Assembly (NCBI GenBank): GCA_003024785.1
Contig: PUQB01000178.1
Location: forward strand, 210,655-274,654
Length of the DNA: 64,000 nucleotides
From: Selaginella tamariscina
Taxonomy: Eukaryota; Streptophyta; Lycopodiopsida; Selaginellales; Selaginellaceae
Direction of reading: 5' to 3'
Position numbers and translations under genes: made by a program. Shown one piece after another: positions 50,773 to 64,000 of the stretch. The notes below the pieces were generated by a model. That model searched no databases. It was not told the origin of the DNA and worked only from the letters and a program-made list of their open reading frames with translations. Every line of letters begins with the position of its first letter. Within the stretch, counting starts at the first letter, position 1.

Positions 50773-52609
50773 AACTGAGCTATTCCAGCTATTACATATT
50801 TATAATTGATATACTTCTTATGCATATTATATAAAATTATATATTTATTATATATATTATAATAACATGTGTGAGGTAATCCACGTATTTATACATAGGT
50901 TACCTTCCACAGGATTTTATTTGAAAATTAATATAAGATTTATTATATGGAGGATTTCTAATTTATATACTTCTTATCTATATGTGTGGATCATAAAAAA
51001 ATACTCAATTTTTATGCTAAGGTTCGAACCTTTGACTTTCTAGTCAAAAGGCACACGGCCTAACCAATTATTTTATTCCAGCTTTCACATCTACTTAAGC
51101 AAATCAAAATTAATTGTATATGTTGTTGTTTTAGGCAGCATGTGGTGGACAATCCTGCTTTCATCTAAGCTCAACAAAAGATGAAGGCACCGAGAAAACA
51201 ATAATCAGGTATAATCACTAATTATCTCTGTAAATACGTATATGATGGAGAAACTCGCTCGTTTGTGTAGGATTAGTGGAACTACAGGGGTCGAGGTTTG
51301 TGCTGGTTTATATTGGTATTTAAAAAACTACTGTGGTGTGCATATCTCGTGGGAAACTACAGGCGGCTGTCAACTAGGTACTGTTCCTGAGCCACAAGAC
51401 CTACCTCAATTGCCTGCTGGGGGTGTACAAGTTAAACGTCCAGTACCATGGAGTTACTATCAGAACGTGGTTACATCTAGCTGTAAGTTATCTTAAACAT
51501 TCTTTAATTATTGTTACTTTATATGATATTTTTGGACAGACTCGTATGTGTGGTGGGACTGGAAAAGATGGAAAAGTGAGATTGACTGGATGGCTTTGCA
51601 AGGAATTAATTTGCCTCTGTCTTTCACTGGCCAAGAATCTATCTGGCAGAAGGTTTTCGAGGTATGAACATACATATTTATGTATAATGATATGTTTATG
51701 TTATATGTATTTGCTCTCACTATGAACAGGAACTCTATATATGATAGAGAAACTTCAACCTCACAAAGCCTGATCTGGATGACTACTTTGGAGGTCCTGC
51801 TTTTCTTGCATGGGCACGAATGGGAAATCTTCATGGGTTAGAAACTGTTTTATTAATGTTTTATGTTTATTTTATTTGTCTATGTTTCATAGGTGGGGTG
51901 GTCCGTTACCACAGAACTGGCTTAACCATCAACTATCTTTACAGAAGAAGATTCTTCATTACATGCGCAGCCTTGGCATGGTTGCTGGTAACAATTGTGT
52001 GTGTGTGGAGATATACATTTTTTTGTATACTAAACAGTCGTTGAACTCTTTACAGTACTCCCTGCATTTTCCGGTATAGTTCCACGGGCACTGAAAACTC
52101 TGTATCCCACAGCAAACATCACGCAACTTCCAGATTGGTTAGCTACTTATATATACATATAAAGTATGCATGTGTATGTATGTATGTTTTCTTCAGGAAC
52201 ACTGTAGATGGTAATTCACAATGGTGCTGTACATATCTGCTCCAGCCTACAGATCCACTGTTTCTAAAGATTGGAAAGGCTTTTATTGAACAACAAATAG
52301 AAGGTGAATACTTGTGTGTGTGTGCGTGCCGGCTGGCGTGCGTGTGTCCTGTATTCCATTTATCCATTTATAAGTGCATTAGTATAATAATATTATTATG
52401 CAGAATATGGATCGACACAGCACATTTACAACTGGTTAGTGACTTTGCGATGGGTTACAATTAAGTTATCTGTTTTGCTTCTATTTTCTTTTTAGTGATA
52501 CTTTCAATGAGAACCTCCCTCCAACAGATGATCCAGATTATATATCTGCACTGGCAGCTTCTGTCTACAAAGCTATGTTTGTAGCAGATGAAGAAGCAAT
52601 CTGGCTAAT

Positions 52610-52646
<37 letters not shown>

Positions 52647-54621
52647 TCTGCCACTTCTTACGTACTTTTTTAACTGTGCAGGGCTGGCTTTTTTCTTCAG
52701 ATGCTCAATTCTGGAAACCGCCTCAAATGAAGGTTAGATCTTAAGTAACTTAATAACTCACTTATTTATAACAACTATTGTATAAGTACGTAAAAGTTTT
52801 GTGTCTAGGCACTTCTGCATGGGGTTCCGTTTGGAAAAATGGTCGTTCTTGATCTTTTTGCCGAAGTTAGGCCCATCTGGTCAAGCTCGAATCATTTTTA
52901 TGGCGTTCCCTACATATGGTGGGTGTGTGTGTGTGTGTTGCGTACGTGAGTGTGTAACACTGATTCTATCATTATGAAAACAAATGACTGAAACAAGCTA
53001 TAATAGTTTAAAATTCTACTAAATATGATTTATATTTAGTAATTGAAAAATAATATAGTAAGTTTTTTTTATAGAATATACTTTGTCCTGCAGGTGCATG
53101 TTGCATAACTTTGGTGGAAACCATGAAATGTATGGCAGGCTGGACGTAATCTCCTCTGAACCGGTTGATGCTAGACAAAGTGAAAACTCCACAATGGTAC
53201 ACCTTTAACCAATACAATATAATCCTTGTTGATTGTTTAGTAATATGACTTTGTCTGACAAGGTTGGTGTTGGTATGTGCATGGAAGGAATCGAGCAAAA
53301 CCCTGTGGTTTACGAGCTCATGGGCGAAATGGCATTTCGGGCTGAGAAAGTCAGCTTAAAGGTAATTAGCTAACTCATTAGCTTAAATATTCAGACGATA
53401 CTGAACCATCTTTTACCAGTGCAAGATATATGTATCATATATACATATTCTTTGTGTAACATCTTCATACGATATATTTTGCTATATATATGTGATACAT
53501 TTCTAAATACACACATGCACGCACTCATGTATGTGTATGTGTCATATTCATTTCAGGAGTGGATCGACGATTATACCACAAGGAGGTATGGCCACGCTGT
53601 TCCAGAAGTCAAGGAAGCATGGCAAATACTATCACACACGGTATACAACTGCACAGATGGTATACAGGATCACAACACGGACGTAGTGGTTAAGTTCCCA
53701 GACATAAACGCATCTAAACTCAGCAGCTTAACAAAAAGCCTCACACAAGACTCTGGTATTCAAACACGCCGCCTTCTTAATGAAGGTGTGACCTCTTTTG
53801 GCCACTTATGGTACTCTCCCTCTGCTGCTAAACAAGCATTATCTTTAATGCTTAATGCATCTCATACTCTTGCAAGTCTTCCAACTTACAGGTATGTGTA
53901 ACGTGTGTGTGCGTATGGATATATCATTATGTATGTTTTTAGGTACGATGTCGTGGATCTGACAAGACAAATGTTGATGAAACTTGCTAATAAGATTCAC
54001 CAGCAACTGTTGGTTTCCTTCACCAAGGGAGATATTGACGAGCTAACTAACAAGAGCAATGCTTTACTTGGGATTATACAAGACACTGAAACATTACTAT
54101 GTTCTAATGAAGGCTTCCTCCTTGGTCCTTGGTTAGAGAGTGCTAAGAAGCTCGGTAAAACACAACATGAGATTAAACTGGTACGCTTTTACATAATTAT
54201 TAGTGTTAAATACCTGATATATAAACTTACTTCAGTACGAGTGGAATGCAAGGACGCAAGTGACAATGTGGTATGACAACACAAATGATATACCAAGCAA
54301 GCTGCATTGACTATGGTATCTCACTTAACTAAATTGTTTATAGTTATGTTTAATTAAGTGTTTTCTTTACCAGCTAATAAAATGTGGGGCGGCTTGTTTG
54401 AGGATTACTATCTCCCAAGAGCAGCATTGTATATGGACTTCTTAAAAAAAGCACTGGAGGATAAGGCTTCATTCGATTACACTGCTTGGAGAACCTCGTG
54501 GGTGTCACTCACTAACTATTGGCAGAATGATACCAAAGTATATTCTGTTCAAGCAACAGGAGATTCCATTGAAATCTCGAGGTCCCTATTCGTAAAATAT
54601 GGCCCTTTGGTCCACAACTAA
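50256..54621 (+). CDS. Alpha-N-acetylglucosaminidase (NAGLU, GH89)
   Basis: Vacuolar or secreted glycosidase, equivalent to human NAGLU and plant CYL1. Exon 1 starts [20 protein letters not shown], a signal peptide. Following exons: [72 protein letters not shown], then [19 protein letters not shown] (acceptor GATAG at about 51745), [34 protein letters not shown] (about 52498) holds the first family catalytic Glu and [19 protein letters not shown] (about 53266-53320) the second. Also [23 protein letters not shown] and [14 protein letters not shown], ending in KYGPLVHN before the stop. One extra T at about 54308-54311 (CTGCATTGACTATG) breaks the frame just before the last exon. Otherwise full length and conserved. 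Confidence 0.94.
50573..50643 (+). pseudogene. Decayed tRNA-like sequence (tRNA-Asn related)
   Basis: GCCGGATTAGCTCATGTG, TTAGAGCGTGTG and AAGTTCGATC line up with the tRNA-Asn at 50716-50789, but the anticodon and T stems do not pair well. Opposite orientation to the intact gene. It lies in intron 1 of the GH89 gene. Confidence 0.6.
50716..50789 (-). tRNA. tRNA-Asn (anticodon GTT)
   Basis: 74 nt with a full cloverleaf: acceptor GCTGGAA with TTCTAGC (one G-T pair); D arm GCTC/GAGC; anticodon stem TGTGG/CCACA around loop CTGTTAA giving GTT; variable AGGTC; T arm GGAGG TTCAAAC CCTCT; discriminator G. No CCA is encoded, as expected for a nuclear gene. It lies inside intron 1 of the GH89 gene on the opposite strand. 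Confidence 0.92.
51016..51082 (-). pseudogene. Decayed tRNA-Asn-like sequence
   Basis: On the minus strand it reads GCTGGAATAA, TTGGTTAGGCCGTGTG and AAAGGTTCGAACCTTAGC. The ends and T loop match tRNA-Asn, but the D stem (AAAT/GGCC) and anticodon stem are lost. Same intron as the intact tRNA. Confidence 0.65.
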
Positions 54622-55764
54622 AGGTATTATGCATAAACAAATTTGCATGTTTATGTTTATTTTATATTATATATATCAATCTTTTTTTTTTTATTCTATA
54701 GATTCGGCAATTATGTACTCTTTGCGTGTGCAATGCACTCACACACACACACTGCGTGATGTCCAGTATATAGTTCTCTGTATATAGCTGTGTAGATGTG
54801 TATATACGTGTGTGTGTGTGTCTATACACACACACATATAGGAGTATATTGCCTCAGCAGGATAAGATATTTCGGAGACTTTGTTCGATAAGAATATTTT
54901 AATAATATGCCTTCTTGCAGTTCAAAAAGTCTACATTGGCTCGGCGATTAACGAAAGCTCACGGAATGTAAGGCCATTGGACTTTTGGTTAAACAGATAA
55001 AGATAATGGATTAAGTACTGGATTAACATATGATTAATTTCAACCGTGGGATTAAGCTGAAATCAATATCATCCGTCAACCCAAACGGGAGACATTCTAA
55101 ACAATTTTAGCGGCGGCTAAACGGAAAATTATTATCTGTCCGTACAAAAAGCCGCCCGATCTAGACTTTCCCCTTTATCCGGTATTTCAACACGTGCAAA
55201 ATGCGCTCTTTAAGCCCGGTTTCTCCCGGTCAAATTTTGTCCGCCGGGCGCCCAAAATGTGAGCTCGTCTTTTTTTGTACTCTGTTTTCTTTTGTCCGAG
55301 TCCTGTTTATAAACGGAGTCCGAGTCGGAAGTCGGACTATACAACGGACGGACCGACGGGAAGGTATACCTAGTGGTTCTACTATTCTGTTCTACCAGGT
55401 TTGCGTCAGTGTAGTGATCCATTTTTGTTCTTTCTGTCTCGGGAGCGTCGTCGACAGTTCTTTCTTTCTCTGATTCGCGTGCCTGAGCAGGATGATCCGG
55501 TAAGGATTCAAGGAGTGCATGCATCAAAATGCGATCTTAACATCCGTAGATCTTTCGCGACATCCCTAGTCGAGTAGATCTATTGAAAATTCGCTCAAAC
55601 TCTGGAATCTCCGAAAGACAGTGCCACAGCCAGCGCCGTTCATCTTTTCTTGCAATTCTGTATTTTCTGGCGACCAGAAAGAGGTACGTTATGTGATTCA
55701 GCGTTTTCTTGCCGATCAAAAGCATTGCGATTTCACAACAGGTGAGATTTTTATCCGTCGATAG
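54622..55764. other. Spacer and hexokinase upstream region
   Basis: Begins with AT/(TG)n DNA (to 54850). From 54930 it is GC-richer, without a convincing coding exon. The stretch 55500-55681 ends in a good donor (AAAGAG|GTACGT) and may be a 5' UTR exon of the hexokinase gene. The minus strand has open stretches here that I could not link to any family. Confidence 0.45.
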
Positions 55765-58930
<3,166 letters not shown>

Positions 58931-59024
58931 GTGATAATTATAATTTTGATATAGAATAAGACCTGAAACGGACAGCTTAATATACGCTATGATAAAGCTA
59001 AGCGTTATAATAAATACTCCTTTC

Positions 59025-59062
<38 letters not shown>

Positions 59063-62000
59063 GAGTCCATGATTCAGACCTTATGGCTCATCTGATATGT
59101 ATATTCTGTATAACGGCGTGCCTGCATTGTGAGTGTTAGCATATAAATCGCATGTCTAATCGGAGTTCTTAACTTAGATTTGATTACAACTAAGTTCTAT
59201 GGTTACAGGCATTACTCTTTTAATTAATTATAAACTTAATCGTAATATAAGTTGTTAATAAGAATTATGATGTCTTTTTATGACTTCTGTAAGCTTTCTT
59301 TATAGTTAAATGAAATGGTATATTTTATTTAAAACTGGTAGTTCCCACCAACCATTTAATTAGTTTAATGTTACTTTGTTACGTAATGTAAGTTCCCACC
59401 AGAATAGTTTTTAAATTAATTTAAAAGTGGTTAAATTGATGTGTTGATTTAAATGAAATTTATTCCCACTAAAGTGACTTTAAATTAACACTTAATTTAA
59501 TGGAATCTTCTAATTTTAAGAAGTTAAGAATAACTTTCATTAATGAAAACCTAAGTCATAAGAGTAACTTTTCACATTTAGATTATAGCTTGGCAAGTTT
59601 CTTTAATGATTCAGCATGCTGAAATCTTATCAGTACTTAATGTATAGTTCCAGAATATTTATAACTAATGCCTTAGCTTAAAGAGTGTTAAACCATATGC
59701 AACTGTTTTGTAGTGTGTATATTTTGAAGCTTTAATATTTTTAATTCAAAAACACCACTGTAGCACTTATTATAAGTTTTTAACATTATTTGTCTTGTTA
59801 ATAACTAATTAAATAGTAAGCTTTAATAAATTAAAAATTATAATTTTGACATTAAATTATTTTTTAAGAGAATTTCGGAATGTCTCTTTAACAAGCTTGA
59901 TAAAAAGTATAATAAATGACTTTAATAATGTAAAACACATCATTTAAGTAAAGTTATTGAATTTCTAATTAAATGATTATGTATATTAATTTCTTATTCA
60001 TTCGGTAGTTAGAAATAATAATTAAATTTTGATTATTATATAAGTTTAATAAAATTTTAAAAATCCTTTTACGTTATCACTTCTAAAGCATTTTTTTTAT
60101 TTCTTTTTTTCATTATTCTTTTCTTAAAATAAACTTATTGGGTTGTACTTAATCAATCCATTATATATCTTTTCTTTTTTTTTCTTAAAAGAATAACCTT
60201 ATTATAGCTTAAAATAAAATATATATCCCTTTTTTTTTTCTTGAATTGACTTTTTTATATTTTAAATTATTTAAGACTACTTGTTTTTGCTTTTTTTTTA
60301 AAAAAAATTCAAAAACATGTCCTTTTGTTGTATTTTTCATTAGCACATCCATTTTTATTTCTTTTTTTATTAATACATATTTATTTTTCTTTTCTTTATT
60401 TTATTACTTTTTACTTTCACTTTTTACTTTATATTTCATTTTATTTTTGTTTTCTATTCTGTATTTTATTAACACATTTTTTTGTGTTTTTTTTCATTAA
60501 CACATCTTTTCTTTTTCTCTTTCTTTCATTATTATATATATAATATATATATATATTTTAATATTTCATTATCTTTAATTAACACATTTTTACATTCTTT
60601 ATCTCTTTTATTATTTGATTTATCTTTATATTTCATTAGCATATTTTTGTTTTTTATTTATTTTTTTAACTTATTTAAAGAAAGTTATGGGTTTTTTAAT
60701 TAAAAATTTATATTCACACATCTTTGTTTTCTTTATTTATTTTATTAATATATTTAAAAATTAAGTTAAAAATCTTGTTTTTTCCTCCTTTTTTTCACAC
60801 ATTTTTATTTAAAATAACCTTGAAAAATGCTTAATTAGCCCATTACATATTTATTTTTTATGTTTTAAATTGTTTTAAAATGTTTATTTCTTTCTTTTTT
60901 TTAAATTTTAAAAACACATTTTTTTTTTCATTAACACATTTTTATTTTTATTTTTATTTTTATTAACACATCTTTTTGTTTTTTTCTTTTATTATTACCT
61001 CTTTACTTTGTTTCTTTTTTATTAACACATTTTATTTTTATCACATCTTGTTTCTTTTATTAATACATTTTTTATTTATTTCTTTTCTTTATTAACACAT
61101 TTTTGAGTTCTTTCTTTTTTATTAACACATGTTTACTTTGTTTCTTTTTTAACACACTTTTATTATTTTTCTTTATTTTATTAATATATTTTTATTTTCT
61201 TTCATTAGTATAATTTTCTTTTTTTAATTTTTTATAACACATCTTTGTTTTCTTTATTTATTGCATTAATGCATCTTTGTTTTTTTATTTATTTTATTAA
61301 TGCATTTTTTTCTTTATTTAATTCATTAGCACATTTAAATGATATGAATAAAAATTAAACTTGTAATAAAAATACCAAATTCAACTATATTTGCAATTTC
61401 TAACATAACATTAAATTTCATATTATAAAAATAAATACAATGAGATACCATCAAAAAACTTAAAAACATTAATAAAGTTTTTTTTATTAATGTTTATTTA
61501 TTTATTTATTTTTCATTAACACATTTTACTTTTTCTCCTTTTTCTTATATTTACTTTCTTTTTATTTTATTAATACATATTTGTTTTCTCTTTTTTATCA
61601 GTACAACCTTGTTTTCTTTTTCTTTTAAAAAAAATTTAATATATATTTGTTTTCTCTATCTTTAGGTTTTTCCTTAACACATCTTTGTTTTTTTTATTTT
61701 TTTCATTAATATATTTTTGTTTTCTCTTTATTTCATTAGTGTATTTTTATTTTTTTTTCTTTGTAAAACTTGTTTAAAAAGAGTTTATGGTTTTTTTAAT
61801 TAAAAATTTTCATTACACATTTTTTTTTCTTTCATTAGTACGTCTTTACTTCTTTTTTTTTATATATTTTATTAATACATCTTTGTTTTCTCTTTGTATT
61901 TAATTAGCGCATCTTTATTTTCTTTTTATATTTCAATATTATATTTTTATTTTCTCTATATATTTTATTAATACATCTTACTTTTTTTTGTATTTTATTA

Positions 62001-63657
62001 GCATATCTTTGTTTTTATATATATTTTATTAGTACATCTTTACATTTTATATTTTCTATTAATACATCTTTACTTATTTTTTTTTCTCTTTTGTTATTAC
62101 ATTTAGTTTTTTTTTTCTTCTTTTTTTGTCTTTTTAAAACTTATTTAAAGAGAATTATGGTTTTTCCAACTAATTTTTTTTATTAACACATTTTTGTTTT
62201 ATTTCTTTATTCAACACATCTTTATTTTTCTTTATATTTCCTTTGTATTTCATTAACACATTTTTGCTTTTTTTTATATTTTATAATATATTTTAATTTT
62301 TTCTTTATTTCATTAACATATCTTTACTTTCATAACACATTTTCTTTTTCTTTTTTTTTTCATTAAGGCATCTTCATTTTTATTTTCTTTATTTTCTTTG
62401 TTTTTTAAACTTGCTTAGAAGGTTTATGATTTTCTTAATTAAATTTTTATTATTATCTTATGAATTATGCTTAGCAAGTCAATCTTACTTAAAAAGAATT
62501 CATGGTTTTTTCTATAAAATAAATTTAATTATTTTATTAATTAGATAGAGTTCATGATTTTTTTCTTAACCACAAAACACATATATATATAAAATATTTA
62601 ACATAACTCTGTAGATTTGATATCATATTAACTAGGAAGTTAACTTAGGTACTAAGATAGATAATACAATTCTTAAATATTCATATGTACTAAATAACAT
62701 TTTTTTATAATTGAATTAAACTTAATATGTAAACTCTATATAACTATTATATCGAACTCTAAATTTTTAGTAATAACGATATAATATAAAATAACCTTTT
62801 TAAGTGTTTGTAGAGGATACTGTTCAATTCAAGCCAATTATTTTGTAATTAAGAAGATAATACATAAATAGAACCTTCTTATGGACTTTAAGATAATAAA
62901 AATCATGTGCTTAAACATGTGAAAAAAGACATAAAAAGAAAGTTATTTTAAACCTTAAAATTACAACCTTAATAGAAAATATAAAATAAAAAAAAGCCAC
63001 TAATTTACGCTTTGGTGGGAACTCATTATATATTGAATCATATTTGAAAGTGCCATAATTAAATAAATCACATATATATGTTCTCTTATATATTAAGCTA
63101 ATGCTTGGGTAATCAAGACTGAATATTTCAAATAGATATTAGTATATTTTAATTATTCAGATTATATTTTACTTAGTGTTCCTTAAACAAGTTTAAATTG
63201 TTATTTAAGTATTAATCTAGAACAATTTAGAAAAGTTTAATTTTAAAGTATATAAAGATCAATACAAACTCTAAAGAAAATCACATACTATATAAATGCA
63301 TAATCCAGATGTTATTTAACTAAGGAAATGTATATTGATGTAAGTTTATAGATAAAATATAAGTTTTAACTGTGTAAATAAACTAGGTCTATAACTACAG
63401 TTACATAATATGTTAAGTATCCTACATATCAGTTGCACACTTATAAATGATTATATTCTTAAATAATATATTATCATTTCATTGTAAATTGTTTAAAGGA
63501 TTAAAACAATATTAAATTAGTATATTCACAGTTAGTAACTGTTCCCTTTGTTTAAGGCAAATACACAAAGTTATATAATATTGTACGTTATTGACAATTT
63601 ACTTCACACACACACACTCTCAGAAAAGTTTGATCTTTTTGTATATATACTAAGTAT
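58931..63657. other. Long AT-rich intergenic region
   Basis: No coding exon found. (TG)n lies at 59029-59059, then AT-rich spacer, then the T-rich repeat block (listed separately), then unique AT-rich DNA up to the invertase stop codon. Open stretches here are only Phe/Leu/Ser-rich low-complexity translations. Confidence 0.65.
60090..62580. repeat. T-rich degenerate repeat block, unit about ATTAACACATCTTTNTTTTC
   Basis: Dozens of loose copies of ATTAACACATTTTT/ATTAACACATCTTT joined by T-rich tracts. It is the complementary form of the A-rich block at 25790-26420. Larger phrases such as AAACTTATTTAAAGAGAATT plus ATGGTTTTT (61780, 62140) recur within it. Confidence 0.7.
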
Positions 63658-63659
63658 GT

Positions 63660-64000
63660 GTTAAATTATAATTCTGGTGGACTTCAGCTTCCGTGTACGT
63701 TTGAGGCGAGGATTGGCATCGAGCGAGCATGACATAGCCTCCAGCAAGGCAAGGTCCTCCTCACACGTCAGCAACTTCACAGCCTCAGGATTGTCCAGCA
63801 ACATCTTGGCCGTAAGATAGCCTGCAACAGACCATGTCTGGTAAAGTCTTGCTTGCTTACCGATAAACCTGGCTGCTCTCGTGTCGTAATATTCCGGCCA
63901 CCTGTCTCGGGATATTCTCTTCTCTGCTACCTCTATTGCTCTCTGTGCCATCTCTGGTCGTCCCATCTTTATGCATGCCACCGTCAGCTGCGCACAACAT
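63660..64000 (-). CDS. Alkaline/neutral invertase (GH100), C-terminal exon, partial
   Basis: Cytosolic or organellar enzyme that splits sucrose into glucose and fructose. The exon (about 63990 to 63660) reads LTVACIKMGRPEMAQRAIEV, RWPEYYDTRAARFIGKQARL, YQTWSVAGYLTAKMLLDNPE, then a basic tail ending TRIII and a TAA stop. These are conserved GH100 C-terminal segments. An acceptor-like GCGCAG precedes LTVACIK at the right edge; the rest of the gene lies outside the window. Subtype cannot be told from this part. Confidence 0.92.

Noticed and set aside
51720..51760. In-frame stop codons at the start of a GH89 exon
   Set aside because: Disappear when the acceptor at GATAG|AGAAAC is used, which also gives the family sequence; not a lesion.
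55537..55725. Minus-strand open frame (RKDERRWLWHCLSEIPEF) as a gene
   Set aside because: Somewhat protein-like, but isolated, short, with no recognisable family and no joined exons; more likely 5' UTR of the hexokinase gene read backwards.
60246..60703. Open frames rich in Phe, Leu and Ser
   Set aside because: Translations of T-rich low-complexity DNA without start context, splice logic or family resemblance.

Overview
This is a nuclear fragment from a land plant. It carries spliced, plant-type genes: callose synthase with a plant domain order, a PIE1-type SWR1 ATPase, an EMB514/DCL-type DUF3223 protein, a plant GDSL lipase, a hexokinase with a transit-like leader, and a neutral invertase. 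Introns are mostly short (about 80-300 bp), AT-rich and full of (TG)n, (TA)n and (CT)n. I cannot place the species; a seedless plant is possible but unproven.

Layout. 1-7218 (-): most of the N-terminal part of a callose synthase, cut by the left edge. 7.2-8.65 kb: its upstream region, with an internal duplication. 8.66-10.79 kb: a decayed subtilase with one inverted exon. 11.4-13.9 kb (-): an unrecognised, possibly plastid-targeted protein built on a GKTWPNPNYK repeat. It is divergent from 14.3-18.7 kb (+), an RNF10-type RING protein with an N-terminal PAM2 motif. 19.3-21.7 kb (+): an EMB514-like DUF3223 protein with an RGG tail; its long intron holds three copies of a box C/D snoRNA-like sequence. 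22-25.06 kb: a hAT transposase remnant followed by a non-autonomous element with a perfect 8-bp target duplication. 25-28.6 kb: AT-rich DNA. 28.6-31 kb (-): a GDSL esterase/lipase whose intron holds decayed exon copies. 31-34.2 kb: AT-rich DNA with minisatellites. 34.2-38.65 kb: an old Ty3/Gypsy element with both LTRs. 39.2-49.9 kb (-): complete PIE1. It is divergent from 50.26-54.62 kb (+), alpha-N-acetylglucosaminidase, whose first intron holds a tRNA-Asn. 55.8-58.9 kb (+): hexokinase. 59-63.65 kb: AT-rich repeat DNA related to the 25-26.5 kb island. 63.66 kb to the right edge (-): the C-terminus of a neutral invertase.

The genes are unrelated housekeeping and cell-wall genes, not an operon or a pathway cluster. 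Two gene pairs share short divergent promoters. A cross-cutting signal is the large number of one- or two-base frameshifts in otherwise well-conserved exons (at least 13 across seven genes, several in homopolymers). This looks more like an unpolished long-read assembly than pseudogenes, and any gene model must allow for it. The most interesting items are the snoRNA-like triplet, the hAT-type element, the tRNA-Asn group, the WPNPNYK repeat protein and the tandem exon-fragment duplications.
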